Of a stretch of DNA of 19,616 nucleotides, positions 14,501-19,262 are shown piece by piece; the stretch's first letter is position 1, and every line of letters begins with the position of its first letter. The stretch is taken from NCBI GenBank assembly GCA_035283065.1, contig DATEUP010000099.1, positions 1-19,616 on the forward strand, read 5' to 3'. Both the position numbers and the translations under genes were made by a program. The notes below the pieces were generated by a model. That model made no database searches, was not told the origin of the DNA, and saw nothing but the letters and a program-made list of their open reading frames with translations. The stretch is from DATEUP01 sp035283065 (GTDB lineage: Archaea; Thermoplasmatota; DTKX01; DATEUP01).

Positions 14501-15077
14501 GCGGCAGGCCATCGTTCAGGAAGACCTCCGCGCTCGGACTTCCCATGGCGACCAGCGCCGAACGGGATTCGACCACGACCCGTTCTTTGACGCCGTTTAC
14601 CGCAACGACGTATTCGAGGTCTGCGCCCGGGCCAAAGAAGTCATGATACCTTATGCGGTTTGCCGAGATCTCCACTTGGACTGCATCCGGGTCGACCGGG
14701 CGGGGCGATAGGGTCGTCCATGCTTCCTCGCTGGTGATTGTGACCAGCGGCGGGTTGGTTGGCAAATGGAAAAGGACGAGGAAATCCCCGCCGGCCGCGA
14801 AGTACTGGCCTGGAGCGTCCTCGTACCCGAAAATCCGTTGGTCGAGCTGGCTGGTTGGGTAACCGATTGGGGGGGCGGGGAGGGTGGGGCGGGACTGCCT
14901 CGGATGGAGCGTGGGTTCCAGGCCAGGCTCGGCCACGGAGGTTCCGCCGAGGAGCAGGACGCCGGCCAGCGCGAAGAGGACTGTGAGAGCCACCCGGAGC
15001 CCGCGGCCCCTGCGGAAAGTGCGAGGCCGGGCGGCGTGCGCTTGATTCTTCCATACAGCCAGATTCCATCGAGACAT
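5088..15077 (-). CDS. Giant exported surface protein with thrombospondin-3-like repeats and a C-terminal nuclease-type toxin tip
   Basis: About 3,329 residues. Order: basic n-region and signal segment (RVALTVLFALAGVLLLGG, cleavage near SVA-E, about 49); beta-rich head ending YPLVLDPSIDP (about 275); beta-helix (285-540); Ig-like or carboxypeptidase-regulatory domain (560-645); jelly-roll domains (660-960); Asp-rich repeats of the DTDGDGLxDG type (about 1170-2730) interrupted by twin carbohydrate-binding-like domains (1480-1630, 1980-2130); Ig-like domain and acidic linker; repeated pre-tip domain (2813-2924); hydrophobic helices (2924-2983, 3036-3064); Ala-rich linker; and a tip of about 140 residues. 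In the tip, D3240 (GQGDLLLVD) and E3257-F-K3259 (GFREFKSW), with an upstream helix holding E3211, match the PD-(D/E)XK nuclease pattern. ATG 15077 was chosen for GGAGG at 7 nt. A GTG at 15188 sits 29 nt from a TATA box and is the alternative start. DNase activity is inferred. Confidence 0.85.
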   Translation of the reverse strand: MSRWNLAVWKNQAHAARPRTFRRGRGLRVALTVLFALAGVLLLGGTSVAEPGLEPTLHPRQSRPTLPAPPIGYPTSQLDQRIFGYEDAPGQYFAAGGDFLVLFHLPTNPPLVTITSEEAWTTLSPRPVDPDAVQVEISANRIRYHDFFGPGADLEYVVAVNGVKERVVVESRSALVAMGSPSAEVFLNDGLPQTIEDPEGPEWERVVDGPIRLSVPGGSPAFDIPAGQAIPADAGSRDILSLPYLLRPYGDRLQFTLWVTPEILALPDEAYPLVLDPSIDPVSGPLNIADETVIQEAPLEILQGGQLTLTNVDLIFNESGLYFDVASGGSLVLSNTRFSTNGSYSFNGTVSGTLSATESTFESVGAEGIEVKGSSIATFDQSVFIGAFTGVKVTGAPNFGHIQDTLFDHGHTGIKIDGNFQLSGFTIQGNTFQYGEVGLSIKDSDVRFSSVTENTFDSLGTAGLVLDGSTGKVDPISNGYTDSYKGIAVSGGATLSASQETLSGNNFGVTVFESTATLGQFEMESVNIDLYDVSSTVTIVGGNSQYWVIDHQNGWLTLAHQTGFVVKNNDGTAASGITVTLTDAGGHVESSGSTNSQGIVTGLNATEYTTNGTFFGFFTPHLISVGSTSVHAVMDQDKTFTIYREGDADNDSRADSAEDMDRDVTWFELDGRALNYSMQHVEDFNASDGFALKRPVDNYGFILPTHTPPSRPGTYKLLVRARALAPDQILNVTVGDGGGNTLVSKLFKLDTEYRYYTTPSFTVDGYQKALPQFTDASQAAPGIVLVDRFALVRELDAQGNRTAALPGLVSDPLLADTDYDVADDGLEVFPGVHWFEAELANGSGEWVQSTAESNSWAVGHASGTNLVLNATIEPLYFDDGADVDAWIRARCLQGDSCNATLTLESGGDSASENVTVGQNWTWVNTSRLTVGDGALPVNITVEDVSDPDLNDSENYLLLDRFALADVAGYPSPAFFLTDPLDSDLDRDDLYDGHEVKDFFIQDKAQAEWTEDYLGFDVGTWGLGTSKYTHGEIEFADRYFSINFTTDRTAIWQVAAVGGFAVYNSQGSGVQPYLPHAYNLTMAEASSPENLIGESTANDARQARGDLITDPGNTVAENASTVAQRSYLLEPGTYRVNISLNMTLINFLENTQGYSTGGWYATPDFVLLQRKVLDPLDPDSDDDNVTDGVETRHGSYSLNNDSEHDNVSDWEEIYGGVDGRETNPLSEDTDADLLTDWQEIFGSRLTNAADADTDGDKLPDGWVDGFRFEPFSRTYITDGWYKDGLAQPWEGEDLDRDGSTDGGTFSYDSGTGQSTGGETDPLVADTDNDSIDDGWELRYKVHRLASGVPAMLNPLNADNASVDIDSDGLTNFQEYNFETDPYVADTDNDSIKDGDELRIAARTSIDAGAFTTAHYNESLGQSPYIFADGNPYDASTGGVYWYDQKVDNATLETRQFNGTFEAGESPAANETEPLFTASEVDSVVADRAQAQNGVYPYGSWFYKFEGNDTGTGNSHAYYTVYDVNIPVESNTHLQWKSFVLQAPTDNGRISLELKFTDGSYARDLGITDAAGNALHPNIHVNRVGLWERNDYPIGATAGKTIDKIAVAYDDEVASPATAKGWFTAYIDDIRVVAVNGTVAAALPGAPGNRVLGILADGSIFVLGPTNIMTPLVYVWSGNADLADGNDDGVLNGTGWVFAWGSPGNVSTSTLSLQGFRLRELRGSVDPLVNDSDADGILDGWDGPVSGSVHDWKADADADSIVNAGDTDSDGDGLPDGVENANWDSAVEPASGETNPYLNDTDADGILDGNDSLPADFDNDGLTGFSGFGGLEDTYGTDPSDADSDNDGLLDGTEDKNRNGQWDAIDETDALDIDTDGDGLWDGYSTFTGGNGTVRVEAESAARTGTGATLVSDSGASGGQKGRLEPNGTMNLTVNVTSPGLYQLNLTVADADNGTFENASTPTAIDNQMVLRNQVSGDTATRVQAENGVTPGGSYYFKLNGSDNASGNSYVYYEVFDVNEYVGANTMLFWRSYVKQAPTSAGRISIELWFTDQSYARDLGLQDAGGNYLHPAQHVNTIGVWETFNYSLAAVAGKTVDYIAVAYDDYGESGTATGAFTAYFEDIRIFTLNDFTVSMLPNAATGFRGASWNVSYNFTSLSGANWTNLSLGWFVRLPGTTAASYSLLVDCQASAGCYQPFFLDVVNLSKVRFAGEIPLGTNASSEDTDGDHVQDGTEWGVGWEDTLNTSQAQAAGYEGGTGSWFMPDLNNTTVTDPLRQDTDNDGLWDGWNDTGGQGDATDYRGEDYDGDGRTNQAATAYYYDSDPMVNDTDGDGLFDAQEYEFSGFTNASNWDTDGDLLPDGLEVGVAVCGFWTIVGQCIADQNTSSVTDPNDSDTDNDNRSDGAEDNNTRNGRFDSPGDFGNPNCDDLNPYSANACDTDSDGLTDGYETTHGTDETDSDSDNDGLLDGVEVAIGTNPNDATTDTDGWNDSVEVVAGTNPLKADTDSDGVNDDKEIDWNLDSDGDGAINARDGDSDNDGLSDGFEENGDDAIYDAGSSDLGNMTNPDTDGDGLTDYEDWWEDEGGLDCSFVKDADNDCLTGFSHLGYWYGGEEATAGTDFNLSDTDGDELTDYDEVVTYAGLGADPDPLDADTDNDGLTDGTEVLGWTFYFSNGASKLFTSNVTLTDTDGDGLNDTQEYGDGATYLGSDPRDPDTDHDGLCDKGNSSCTADNDNSTFDRSAPKIENVSLSVNSSWGFYYVRVQVSITDPSKIYRVVISFEELAPTREPEPTDDWAEEEDDSSQYAKKSMYAPVQESAPAVVENESVLVDVLPEGPSIDDEKFRYGYNHTWNIQFFETEGSATRFKNYTAVFTLTDRGILTEGYHILVEAMDWQGNINSVEKGGAIEKNWWEKVADKLKEFLDIAGAIAKAFLAWLVEAVGPIMGFLLMLLYSIAKNIVDMIFGIFQLIEMLVLHFNELIASFGMMFTHMGEVFKAMINQTIDIAETILPGSWKTDPKPSFDTVAQALGAFFADPFHFTATKRTMFAISAVAGTIVGFVVMNFLGGGGAVMGKIKSFAGLAKTTDELNGVTKAAAAGQKAAKASEEVTLTATVASKGGKATGGALAESKTIAKAHLFTEDAAKITRDAARSVKGGLRKADLEAFASKVDGAELAQRAYFLSGSGKLPVDDVNRLLANVIRQSGKGAENSYKGFANELRMVGRYSDEVPEGVALRLPPAKMKGQGDLLLVDEANPTKILGFREFKSWNLEKLLDKSEMGDLAYRVERGAEHLGASGADKAVEFTLTAAERASLTEGQILQISKPFVDRGIRVVFT
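6307..6642 (-). repeat. Direct repeat, copy 1 (within the giant gene)
   Basis: This copy encodes residues about 2813-2924 of the giant protein, an Ig-like strand set (GYHILVEAMDWQGNI) followed by an amphipathic helix (WWEKVADKLKEFLDIAGAIA). It has the same orientation as 3916-4251. Between the two copies lie exactly the hydrophobic helices, the tip and the immunity-like gene. Confidence 0.93.
8695..9140 (-). repeat. Duplicated jelly-roll domain, copy B (coding)
   Basis: This copy encodes about 150 residues beginning TRVQAENGVTPGGSYYFKLN and ending TAYFEDIRIF. It is closely similar in protein sequence to the segment at 10190-10640 (shared landmarks QAENG/QAQNG, ISxELxFTDxSYARDLG, AGKTxDxIAVAYDD, GxFTAYxxDIR). 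It resembles a carbohydrate-binding-module jelly roll; the ligand is unknown. Confidence 0.8.
10190..10640 (-). repeat. Duplicated jelly-roll domain, copy A (coding)
   Basis: This copy encodes DRAQAQNGVYPYGSWFYKFE through GWFTAYIDDIRVV, the partner of the copy at 8695-9140. The pair is separated by about 350 residues, mostly acidic repeats, which indicates an internal duplication of a binding domain along the stalk. Confidence 0.8.
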
Positions 15078-15084
15078 GTGTTTT

Positions 15085-15089
15085 CCTCC
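15085..15089 (-). promoter_or_regulatory. Ribosome binding site deciding the giant gene's start
   Basis: GGAGG on the minus strand lies 7 nt before the ATG at 15077. It supports that start over the in-frame GTG at 15188, giving a protein that begins with a basic region followed by a signal segment. Confidence 0.7.
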
Positions 15090-15211
15090 ATTCGGCCAGA
15101 AGGCTCTCCCGGGAGCCGTTCGGATCACCCCTCCGCCCCGAGCGTTCGCCAAAGGGAGCAAACCACGCGCGGGCGGCAGGGAGTCCACGCCCGTTTGAAG
15201 GCATCAAGTGA

Positions 15212-15219
15212 GATAAGCG
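15212..15219 (-). promoter_or_regulatory. TATA box (CGCTTATC) of the giant gene
   Basis: The minus strand reads CGCTTATC, the same word found before the Fic/Doc gene. Transcription should start near 15187. That gives either a leader of about 110 nt before ATG 15077 or a leaderless start at GTG 15188. Confidence 0.5.
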
Positions 15220-15488
15220 TTTAGGCACAATTCGTCAGGTTCCTTGCACGAGGCGTCCCGGCCCAACAAGTTGTGCTCCTTTCCCGAGAGCTGCCTTCGC
15301 CGCGGTCGGCAGGCTTCACGCTGGCGCTGCACCGCGGAAGGGGCGGCCATGCCGCTGGCGACCGCGCCTCAGCGGAACTCCCGGCGCTTGGCGCGCGTGC
15401 TCACTCGTCTGCGACCGTCGCAATCCGCGCGGTCCCTTGCCCTATCACGGTTCGCAAACGGTCCCCTTGGGCATTTGCTGAACGGTCG
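15220..15488 (-). other. Non-coding gap upstream of the giant gene
   Basis: Together with the leader (15078-15219) this is about 410 bases without a convincing gene. The open frames crossing it on the plus strand are shadows of the creatininase gene. I see no tRNA, no clear terminator and no conserved RNA. The repeated word AACGGTC near 15455 and 15480 and a weak GCAAA/TTTGC stem are the only structure noted. Confidence 0.4.
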
Positions 15489-16220
15489 TCACAACGCCGC
15501 GAAGACCTCGTCAATGAGCTCGAGCGTCCGCTTCAGCACGTACGCGTCGACCTTGCGCCCCACGGCCGCGCTCGCCTTGCGCGGGTCGCCCTGGACGCCC
15601 GTCTTCCATTTCGTCTCGGGCCGCCCGAGAATCTCGTGCCGGTTGAAGGAGGGCCAATCCGGCTTCACGCGCGCGTGCCCCTTCACGAGCCTCGGGGCAA
15701 CCGCGAGCACGCGAGAGGTCTCGACAAATCCTGCGTGCCCGTCCTTCTCCGGGATTCCGTCTTTCCCAAGCAACTCGTAGGCGAAGTCGTAGTCCGTGAG
15801 CACGGCAATCCGGTAGTCCTCGTGGCGTCCCGCGACTTCCTTCGCCCCCTCTTTGAGGGCCGCCATGTGCCCGGACCCCGCGTGGCCCGAGAGCACGAGC
15901 AGCTTGCGCACGCCGTTGCGGTAGATGTCCTCGACGAGGTCCCGTGCGACGAGCCGCAGCGTGTCGACCTCGATCGAGACCGTGCCGGGGAAGCCCCGCG
16001 TCGAAGAGCAGTAGCCGTACCAGAGAGGGGGCAGGATCAGCACGCGCCGCGTCTTCGCGATTGCCTTGGCAAGCGCCATCGGCTGCAGGATGTCCGCCGA
16101 GAGCGGCAGGTGGGGGCCGTGCTCCTCGAGGGCGCCGACCGGCAAGATCACGAGGGGGTTGCGGCGGATTTCGCGGGCGAATTCGGCCGAAGTCATTTGC
16201 TCCGCGTGCCGAGGCTCCAA
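15489..16220 (-). CDS. Creatininase-family amidohydrolase
   Basis: A 243-residue protein. Metal ligands of the family are visible: E32 and H34 in LPVGALEEHGPHLPL, D43 in SADI, H113 in LSGHAGSGH, and a late Glu in HAGFVETS. In true creatininase a second Glu follows two residues after the H113 equivalent (GHYEN); here it is Gly. It is therefore probably not a creatininase. Archaeal members include the FAPy deformylase ArfB of riboflavin and F420 synthesis, and bacterial members include MftE. ArfB is a plausible but unproven reading. The start is uncertain. TTG 16220 gives the family's usual spacing to the MTSAEF segment and has GGGGAG 6 nt upstream. ATG 16196 is the alternative. It is divergent from the Fic/Doc gene. 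Confidence 0.85.
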   Translation of the reverse strand: MEPRHAEQMTSAEFAREIRRNPLVILPVGALEEHGPHLPLSADILQPMALAKAIAKTRRVLILPPLWYGYCSSTRGFPGTVSIEVDTLRLVARDLVEDIYRNGVRKLLVLSGHAGSGHMAALKEGAKEVAGRHEDYRIAVLTDYDFAYELLGKDGIPEKDGHAGFVETSRVLAVAPRLVKGHARVKPDWPSFNRHEILGRPETKWKTGVQGDPRKASAAVGRKVDAYVLKRTLELIDEVFAAL

Positions 16221-16256
16221 GGGTGTCTCCCCGCCCCCCCAAGACCTTGGCGGACA

Positions 16257-16262
16257 GATTAG
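16257..16262 (-). promoter_or_regulatory. TATA-like element of the creatininase-family gene
   Basis: Minus-strand CTAATC would place a transcription start near 16232, about 12 nt before TTG 16220 and 36 nt before ATG 16196. Confidence 0.35.
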
Positions 16263-16332
16263 GATTGGCTATGCGAGGAGAAGTGCCGCCGTAGAAATCC
16301 TCAAAGGTGCTTTCGCCGACCCCCCTCCCACG

Positions 16333-16339
16333 CTTATCT
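16333..16339 (+). promoter_or_regulatory. TATA box (CTTATCT) of the Fic/Doc gene
   Basis: CTTATCT begins exactly 30 nt before the ATG at 16363. This supports a leaderless mRNA and that start codon. Confidence 0.55.
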
Positions 16340-16362
16340 ACCCCGGGTGTCCTTGGCCGATC

Positions 16363-16902
16363 ATGGCTCATGAGCCGCCGGGGACGAGTAACGGAGACAA
16401 GATGCTGGGGCACCTCCTCCGGAGGGCCCGCGAGCCCTTTGCGTCCCTCGTTGAGGTCGCGGGGTTCGCCTCTGCCATTTCAACGACGGTTCGATCGGCC
16501 CGCCGAATCATCGAAAACTCGCCCGAAGTGGTCGGCCCCGTGGCGGTGCGCGGTGTGCGCGAGGAGGGCACTCTTTGGTTTGTGGGGCAGGCCGCGGAGG
16601 AGACGCGGGCTCGCCTTGGAGTGGATGCTCGCCGTCCTTCGGGCGATGCACGGGCGTTCATCGCCGCGCGCGTCTTCGAGGTCGTCGCCTACCACCATCC
16701 TTACTTCGACGGGAACAAGCGGACGGCATTCCTTGCCTCCACACTCGTGGGCTATTACTTGGGATTGGCAGCCAAGGCCGTTTCGTACGAGGTCATTGAA
16801 GACGCGGTTCGGGATCTGACGGCGCGCGAGGCAACGCACGAAGAGGTCGCGGCCTGGTTCTTGAGCAACTTATTTATCTCCAGAGACCCGGAGGAGGCTT
16901 GA
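16363..16902 (+). CDS. Fic/Doc family protein (probable toxin)
   Basis: A 179-residue protein. The Fic signature H-P-x-x-D-G-N-K-R is complete at residues 112-120 (HHPYFDGNKRTAF), including the catalytic His112 and the anion-binding Asn and Lys-Arg. The preceding helix ARVFEVVAYHHPYF and the following helix (LVGYYLGLAAKAVSYE) fit a Doc-type Fic fold. Family members move AMP, or in Doc a phosphate, onto Ser/Thr/Tyr of target proteins such as EF-Tu or gyrase. The lysine in GNKR points to the Doc side. I see no S/T-x-x-x-E-G/N self-inhibitory motif, so control would have to come from a partner. The small gene just downstream is the candidate. ATG 16363 is favoured by the TATA spacing. ATG 16402, with GGAG upstream, would give 166 residues. 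Confidence 0.85.
   Translation: MAHEPPGTSNGDKMLGHLLRRAREPFASLVEVAGFASAISTTVRSARRIIENSPEVVGPVAVRGVREEGTLWFVGQAAEETRARLGVDARRPSGDARAFIAARVFEVVAYHHPYFDGNKRTAFLASTLVGYYLGLAAKAVSYEVIEDAVRDLTAREATHEEVAAWFLSNLFISRDPEEA
16869..16879 (+). promoter_or_regulatory. TATA-like box (CTTATTTATCT) inside the end of the Fic/Doc gene
   Basis: TTTATC begins about 33 nt before the ATG of the 43-aa gene. That gene could therefore be transcribed separately from the Fic/Doc gene. Confidence 0.45.
16890..16897 (+). promoter_or_regulatory. Ribosome binding site of the 43-aa gene
   Basis: GGAGGAGG, overlapping the last codons of the Fic/Doc gene, ends 8 nt before the ATG at 16906. It is one of the strongest sites in the window. 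Confidence 0.7.
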
Positions 16903-16905
16903 CTA

Positions 16906-17037
16906 ATGATGGAACCCCGAACTCGAAAGTACAAGACCCTCGAGGAGATCCCGGAATTCCCTCCAGAGTTCCTCGCCGAGGCCGAGCGCCTGGCCCGAAT
17001 GTACTCCGAGGCGCTCAAGGCCCTCTCGAAGTACTGA
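16906..17037 (+). CDS. Small acidic/basic helical protein, possible antitoxin partner of the Fic/Doc protein
   Basis: A frame of 43 residues beginning with two Met codons (MMEPRTRKYKTLEEIPEFPP). After the Pro-rich turn comes a single predicted helix (FLAEAERLARMYSEALKAL). It starts 3 nt after the Fic/Doc stop codon, with a strong GGAGGAGG and its own TATA-like box. This is strong support for a real gene despite its size. The size and a one-helix build would suit a toxin-neutralising peptide, but in phd-doc and ficA-ficT loci the antitoxin normally comes first. No Phd-type DNA-binding domain and no S/T-x-x-x-E-G/N Fic inhibitor motif is visible. The role is inferred from position only. Confidence 0.65.
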   Translation: MMEPRTRKYKTLEEIPEFPPEFLAEAERLARMYSEALKALSKY

Positions 17038-17043
17038 CTATCC

Positions 17044-17844
17044 TCAGGCCACGACGCGCTTGAGGTACCCCCGCCAAGGCTCCAGGTCCGCCTTCGCGCC
17101 CGCGGCGGCAACGCCCTTGCCAAGCCCGAGCTCGGGCAGCACCCAGATGAATCCGCCACCCTTCGTGCGCCGCGAGGCCGAGGCGCCTTTGGCGTGGAGC
17201 GCCTCCTCCAGCCACTTGAGCCAATCCGGCAGCACCTGGAGCGCGCCGCCTCCTATCGACCGCAGCGCCCCCGGAGAGATGTAGCCCGCCCACGGGAGCC
17301 AGGGGAGCCGCCCGGCCTTCAGGCGCTGCACGTCGATCGGCGGCTGCTCGGCGTCCAGAAAAATTGCCACCGGCGAAAAGGCGTCCTGGAGCCGGTCGAG
17401 CGCCTCGACCGCGTGGGCCGCGCGGTCGCTTGGGGAACGGTCTTTCACGAGCAGCCCCGGCTTGCGGAAAAGGATGTGCGCGGAGAAGAGGGCGGGCGAC
17501 CCAAGCGAGAAGGGGCAGACGACGACCGTCGCGTTCTCGAAGTGCCCGCCGATCGCGAAGCGCCCCCGGAGCATGATCTGCCCCCAGTAGTCGGCCGACA
17601 CGCGGCGTAGCATCGCGATGGCCTGGTGGAGCGAGACAGCGCCGTCGAAGGTGCGCGCGCTCGGCGTCTCGCCCGTGAGTTCCGGGATCTGCCGCGCGGT
17701 CGCGACCCTCAGCTGCCCGTTCGGGTCGAGCGTGAAGCCCGCCGCGGCGATCGCCCCAAAGGCCTGCTCGACGTCGTTCGTGAGGAGGTCGTTGCGCCGC
17801 GGGACATAGACCGCGGCGGTCAGGAACTCATAGGTGGCGGCCAT
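17044..17844 (-). CDS. Conserved-looking protein of unknown function
   Basis: A 266-residue soluble protein with no signal peptide or membrane segment. I do not recognise the family. It opens with a strand (MAATYEFLTAAVYVP), has alternating strands and helices (HFENATVVVCPFSLGSP), a Pro/Trp-rich middle (GRLPWLPWAGYISP), and a C-terminal GGGFIWVLPELGLGKG segment. Codon use and GC match the neighbours, so there is no sign of recent transfer. An ATG at 17886 lies upstream of a TTATC box and so would probably not be transcribed. I therefore chose ATG 17844. It converges with the 43-aa gene with 6 bp between stop codons, so it is probably not part of the Fic/Doc unit. Confidence 0.7.
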   Translation of the reverse strand: MAATYEFLTAAVYVPRRNDLLTNDVEQAFGAIAAAGFTLDPNGQLRVATARQIPELTGETPSARTFDGAVSLHQAIAMLRRVSADYWGQIMLRGRFAIGGHFENATVVVCPFSLGSPALFSAHILFRKPGLLVKDRSPSDRAAHAVEALDRLQDAFSPVAIFLDAEQPPIDVQRLKAGRLPWLPWAGYISPGALRSIGGGALQVLPDWLKWLEEALHAKGASASRRTKGGGFIWVLPELGLGKGVAAAGAKADLEPWRGYLKRVVA

Positions 17845-17875
17845 CGGGACACCCACCACGTGGGGCGGGGTCTGA

Positions 17876-17881
17876 GATAAT
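17876..17881 (-). promoter_or_regulatory. TATA box (ATTATC) of the 266-aa gene
   Basis: Minus-strand ATTATCTC lies about 37 nt before ATG 17844, predicting a start of transcription near 17850. Confidence 0.5.
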
Positions 17882-17917
17882 CCCATCGCGGGCGTTGCCC
17901 CAAGGGGCCCCGATCCT

Positions 17918-19192
17918 TCAGGCGCCTCGAATCTCGCTCATCCCGCCCATGTACTTGCGAAGGACTTCCGGGATGGCCACGCTCCCGTCCTCCCTCTGGA
18001 AGTTCTCGAGGATCGCCACGACCGTGCGGCCGACCGCGAGCCCCGAGCCGTTCAGCGTGTAGAGCCACCGCCCGACCTGGCCGTCCTTGTCCCTGTACTT
18101 GAGCCCCGCGCGGCGCGCCTGGAAGTCCGTGAAGCACGAGCAGGACGAGATCTCCTTGTACTCGTTTACCGACGGCAGCCACACCTCCACATCGTAGGTC
18201 TTCGCCGCCGAGAAACCGATGTCCCCGGTGCAAAGCTCGATGACGCGGTACGCGAGCCCGAGCTTCTTGAGGAGCTCCTCCGCGTCCCTCGTGAGCGACT
18301 CGAGTTCGCCCCAGGCGGCCTCGGGCGTCGAGAGCTTGAGCATCTCGACCTTGTTGAACTGGTGGACGCGCACGAGCCCCTTCGTGTCCGTGTTTCGGCC
18401 CGCCTCGCGCCGGAAGCACGGGGTGTACGCGCAGAGCTTGATCGGCAGCTGCGCCGTGAGGATCACGTCGCCCCGGTAGAACGACGTGAGCGGGACCTCC
18501 GCCGTCGGGATAAGCGCCATCCGGTCGCGCTCGATGAGGTACATGTCGTCCGCGTTCTTTGGCAGGTGCCCGGTGCCCGTCGCCGTCTCCTCCGTCACGA
18601 GGAAGGGCGGGACGACCTCGAGGTAGCCCTTCGCAGTCGCTTCGTCAAGGAAGAACTGGATGAGCGCGCGCTCGAGGCGCGCGCCCGCGCCGACCATCAC
18701 GTAGAACCCCTCGCCGGCGAGCTTCACGCCGCGCGCGAAGTCGAGGATCCCAAGGGCCTCGCCGAGCGCCCCGTGCTCCTTCGGCTTGAAGGCGAACACC
18801 GGCGGCGTCCCGTGCCGCCGCTTCTCGACATTGTCGGTGGGGCTTGCCCCCCGCGGGACCGAGTCGTCCGGCAGGTTCGGAATCTCCAAGAGCAGCTTGT
18901 CCCGGCGCGCGTCGAGCTCCTTGAGCTCGGCCTCGACCGTCTGCAGGCGGTCCTTGAGGCCGCGGACCTGCAGGACCTTCTCCTCCCGCATGACCTTGTC
19001 CTTGATCTTGCCGATCTCCTCGGAGGCGCGGTTGCGCGTCTGGCGAAGCTCGTTGACCTCGGAGGTCGCGGCCCGCCAGCGGGCGTCCAGCTTCAGGATG
19101 TCTTCAAGGGCGTCGGCCCAAGGCCCGCCGCGCGCCTTGAGGCCCGCCTTGACTTTCTCGGGGGTTTCCCGGAGCACCTTAACGTCGAGCAT
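17918..19192 (-). CDS. serS: Seryl-tRNA synthetase
   Basis: A 424-residue class II synthetase that charges tRNA-Ser in the cytoplasm. The start MLDVKVLRETPEKVKAGL is the usual N-terminus. Residues about 30-100 form the charged coiled-coil arm that binds the tRNA's long variable stem. The core contains LIPTAEVPLTSFYRGDVI, motif 2 (TPCFRREAGRNTDTKG, VHQFNKVEM) and motif 3 (LNGSGLAVGRTVVAILEN). It is therefore the common bacterial-type SerRS and not the rare methanogen form. ATG 19213, seven codons upstream, lies only about 16 nt from the TATA box and would probably fall before the transcription start, so I used 19192. It follows the exonuclease VII small subunit on the same strand but has its own promoter. 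Confidence 0.96.
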   Translation of the reverse strand: MLDVKVLRETPEKVKAGLKARGGPWADALEDILKLDARWRAATSEVNELRQTRNRASEEIGKIKDKVMREEKVLQVRGLKDRLQTVEAELKELDARRDKLLLEIPNLPDDSVPRGASPTDNVEKRRHGTPPVFAFKPKEHGALGEALGILDFARGVKLAGEGFYVMVGAGARLERALIQFFLDEATAKGYLEVVPPFLVTEETATGTGHLPKNADDMYLIERDRMALIPTAEVPLTSFYRGDVILTAQLPIKLCAYTPCFRREAGRNTDTKGLVRVHQFNKVEMLKLSTPEAAWGELESLTRDAEELLKKLGLAYRVIELCTGDIGFSAAKTYDVEVWLPSVNEYKEISSCSCFTDFQARRAGLKYRDKDGQVGRWLYTLNGSGLAVGRTVVAILENFQREDGSVAIPEVLRKYMGGMSEIRGA

Positions 19193-19223
19193 GGGGCCGC
19201 GCCTTGCGTCCATCTTGGCGCGC

Positions 19224-19231
19224 GATATTTG
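19224..19231 (-). promoter_or_regulatory. TATA box (AAATATC) of serS
   Basis: The minus strand reads CAAATATC in the short gap after the exonuclease VII small-subunit gene, about 37 nt before ATG 19192. Confidence 0.5.
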
Positions 19232-19262
19232 AAGGGTGCGGAGGCGCAGCGGCGCGCAGCCG

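Noticed and set aside
15220..15488. Possible tRNA or small RNA in the gap before the giant gene
   Set aside because: No cloverleaf, no T-loop GTTCRA with a matching acceptor stem and no stable long hairpin was found by eye.
16066..16362. Upstream extension of the Fic/Doc frame to 278 codons
   Set aside because: The extension overlaps the divergent creatininase gene and its promoter, and the TATA box lies inside it. The start at 16363 fits better.
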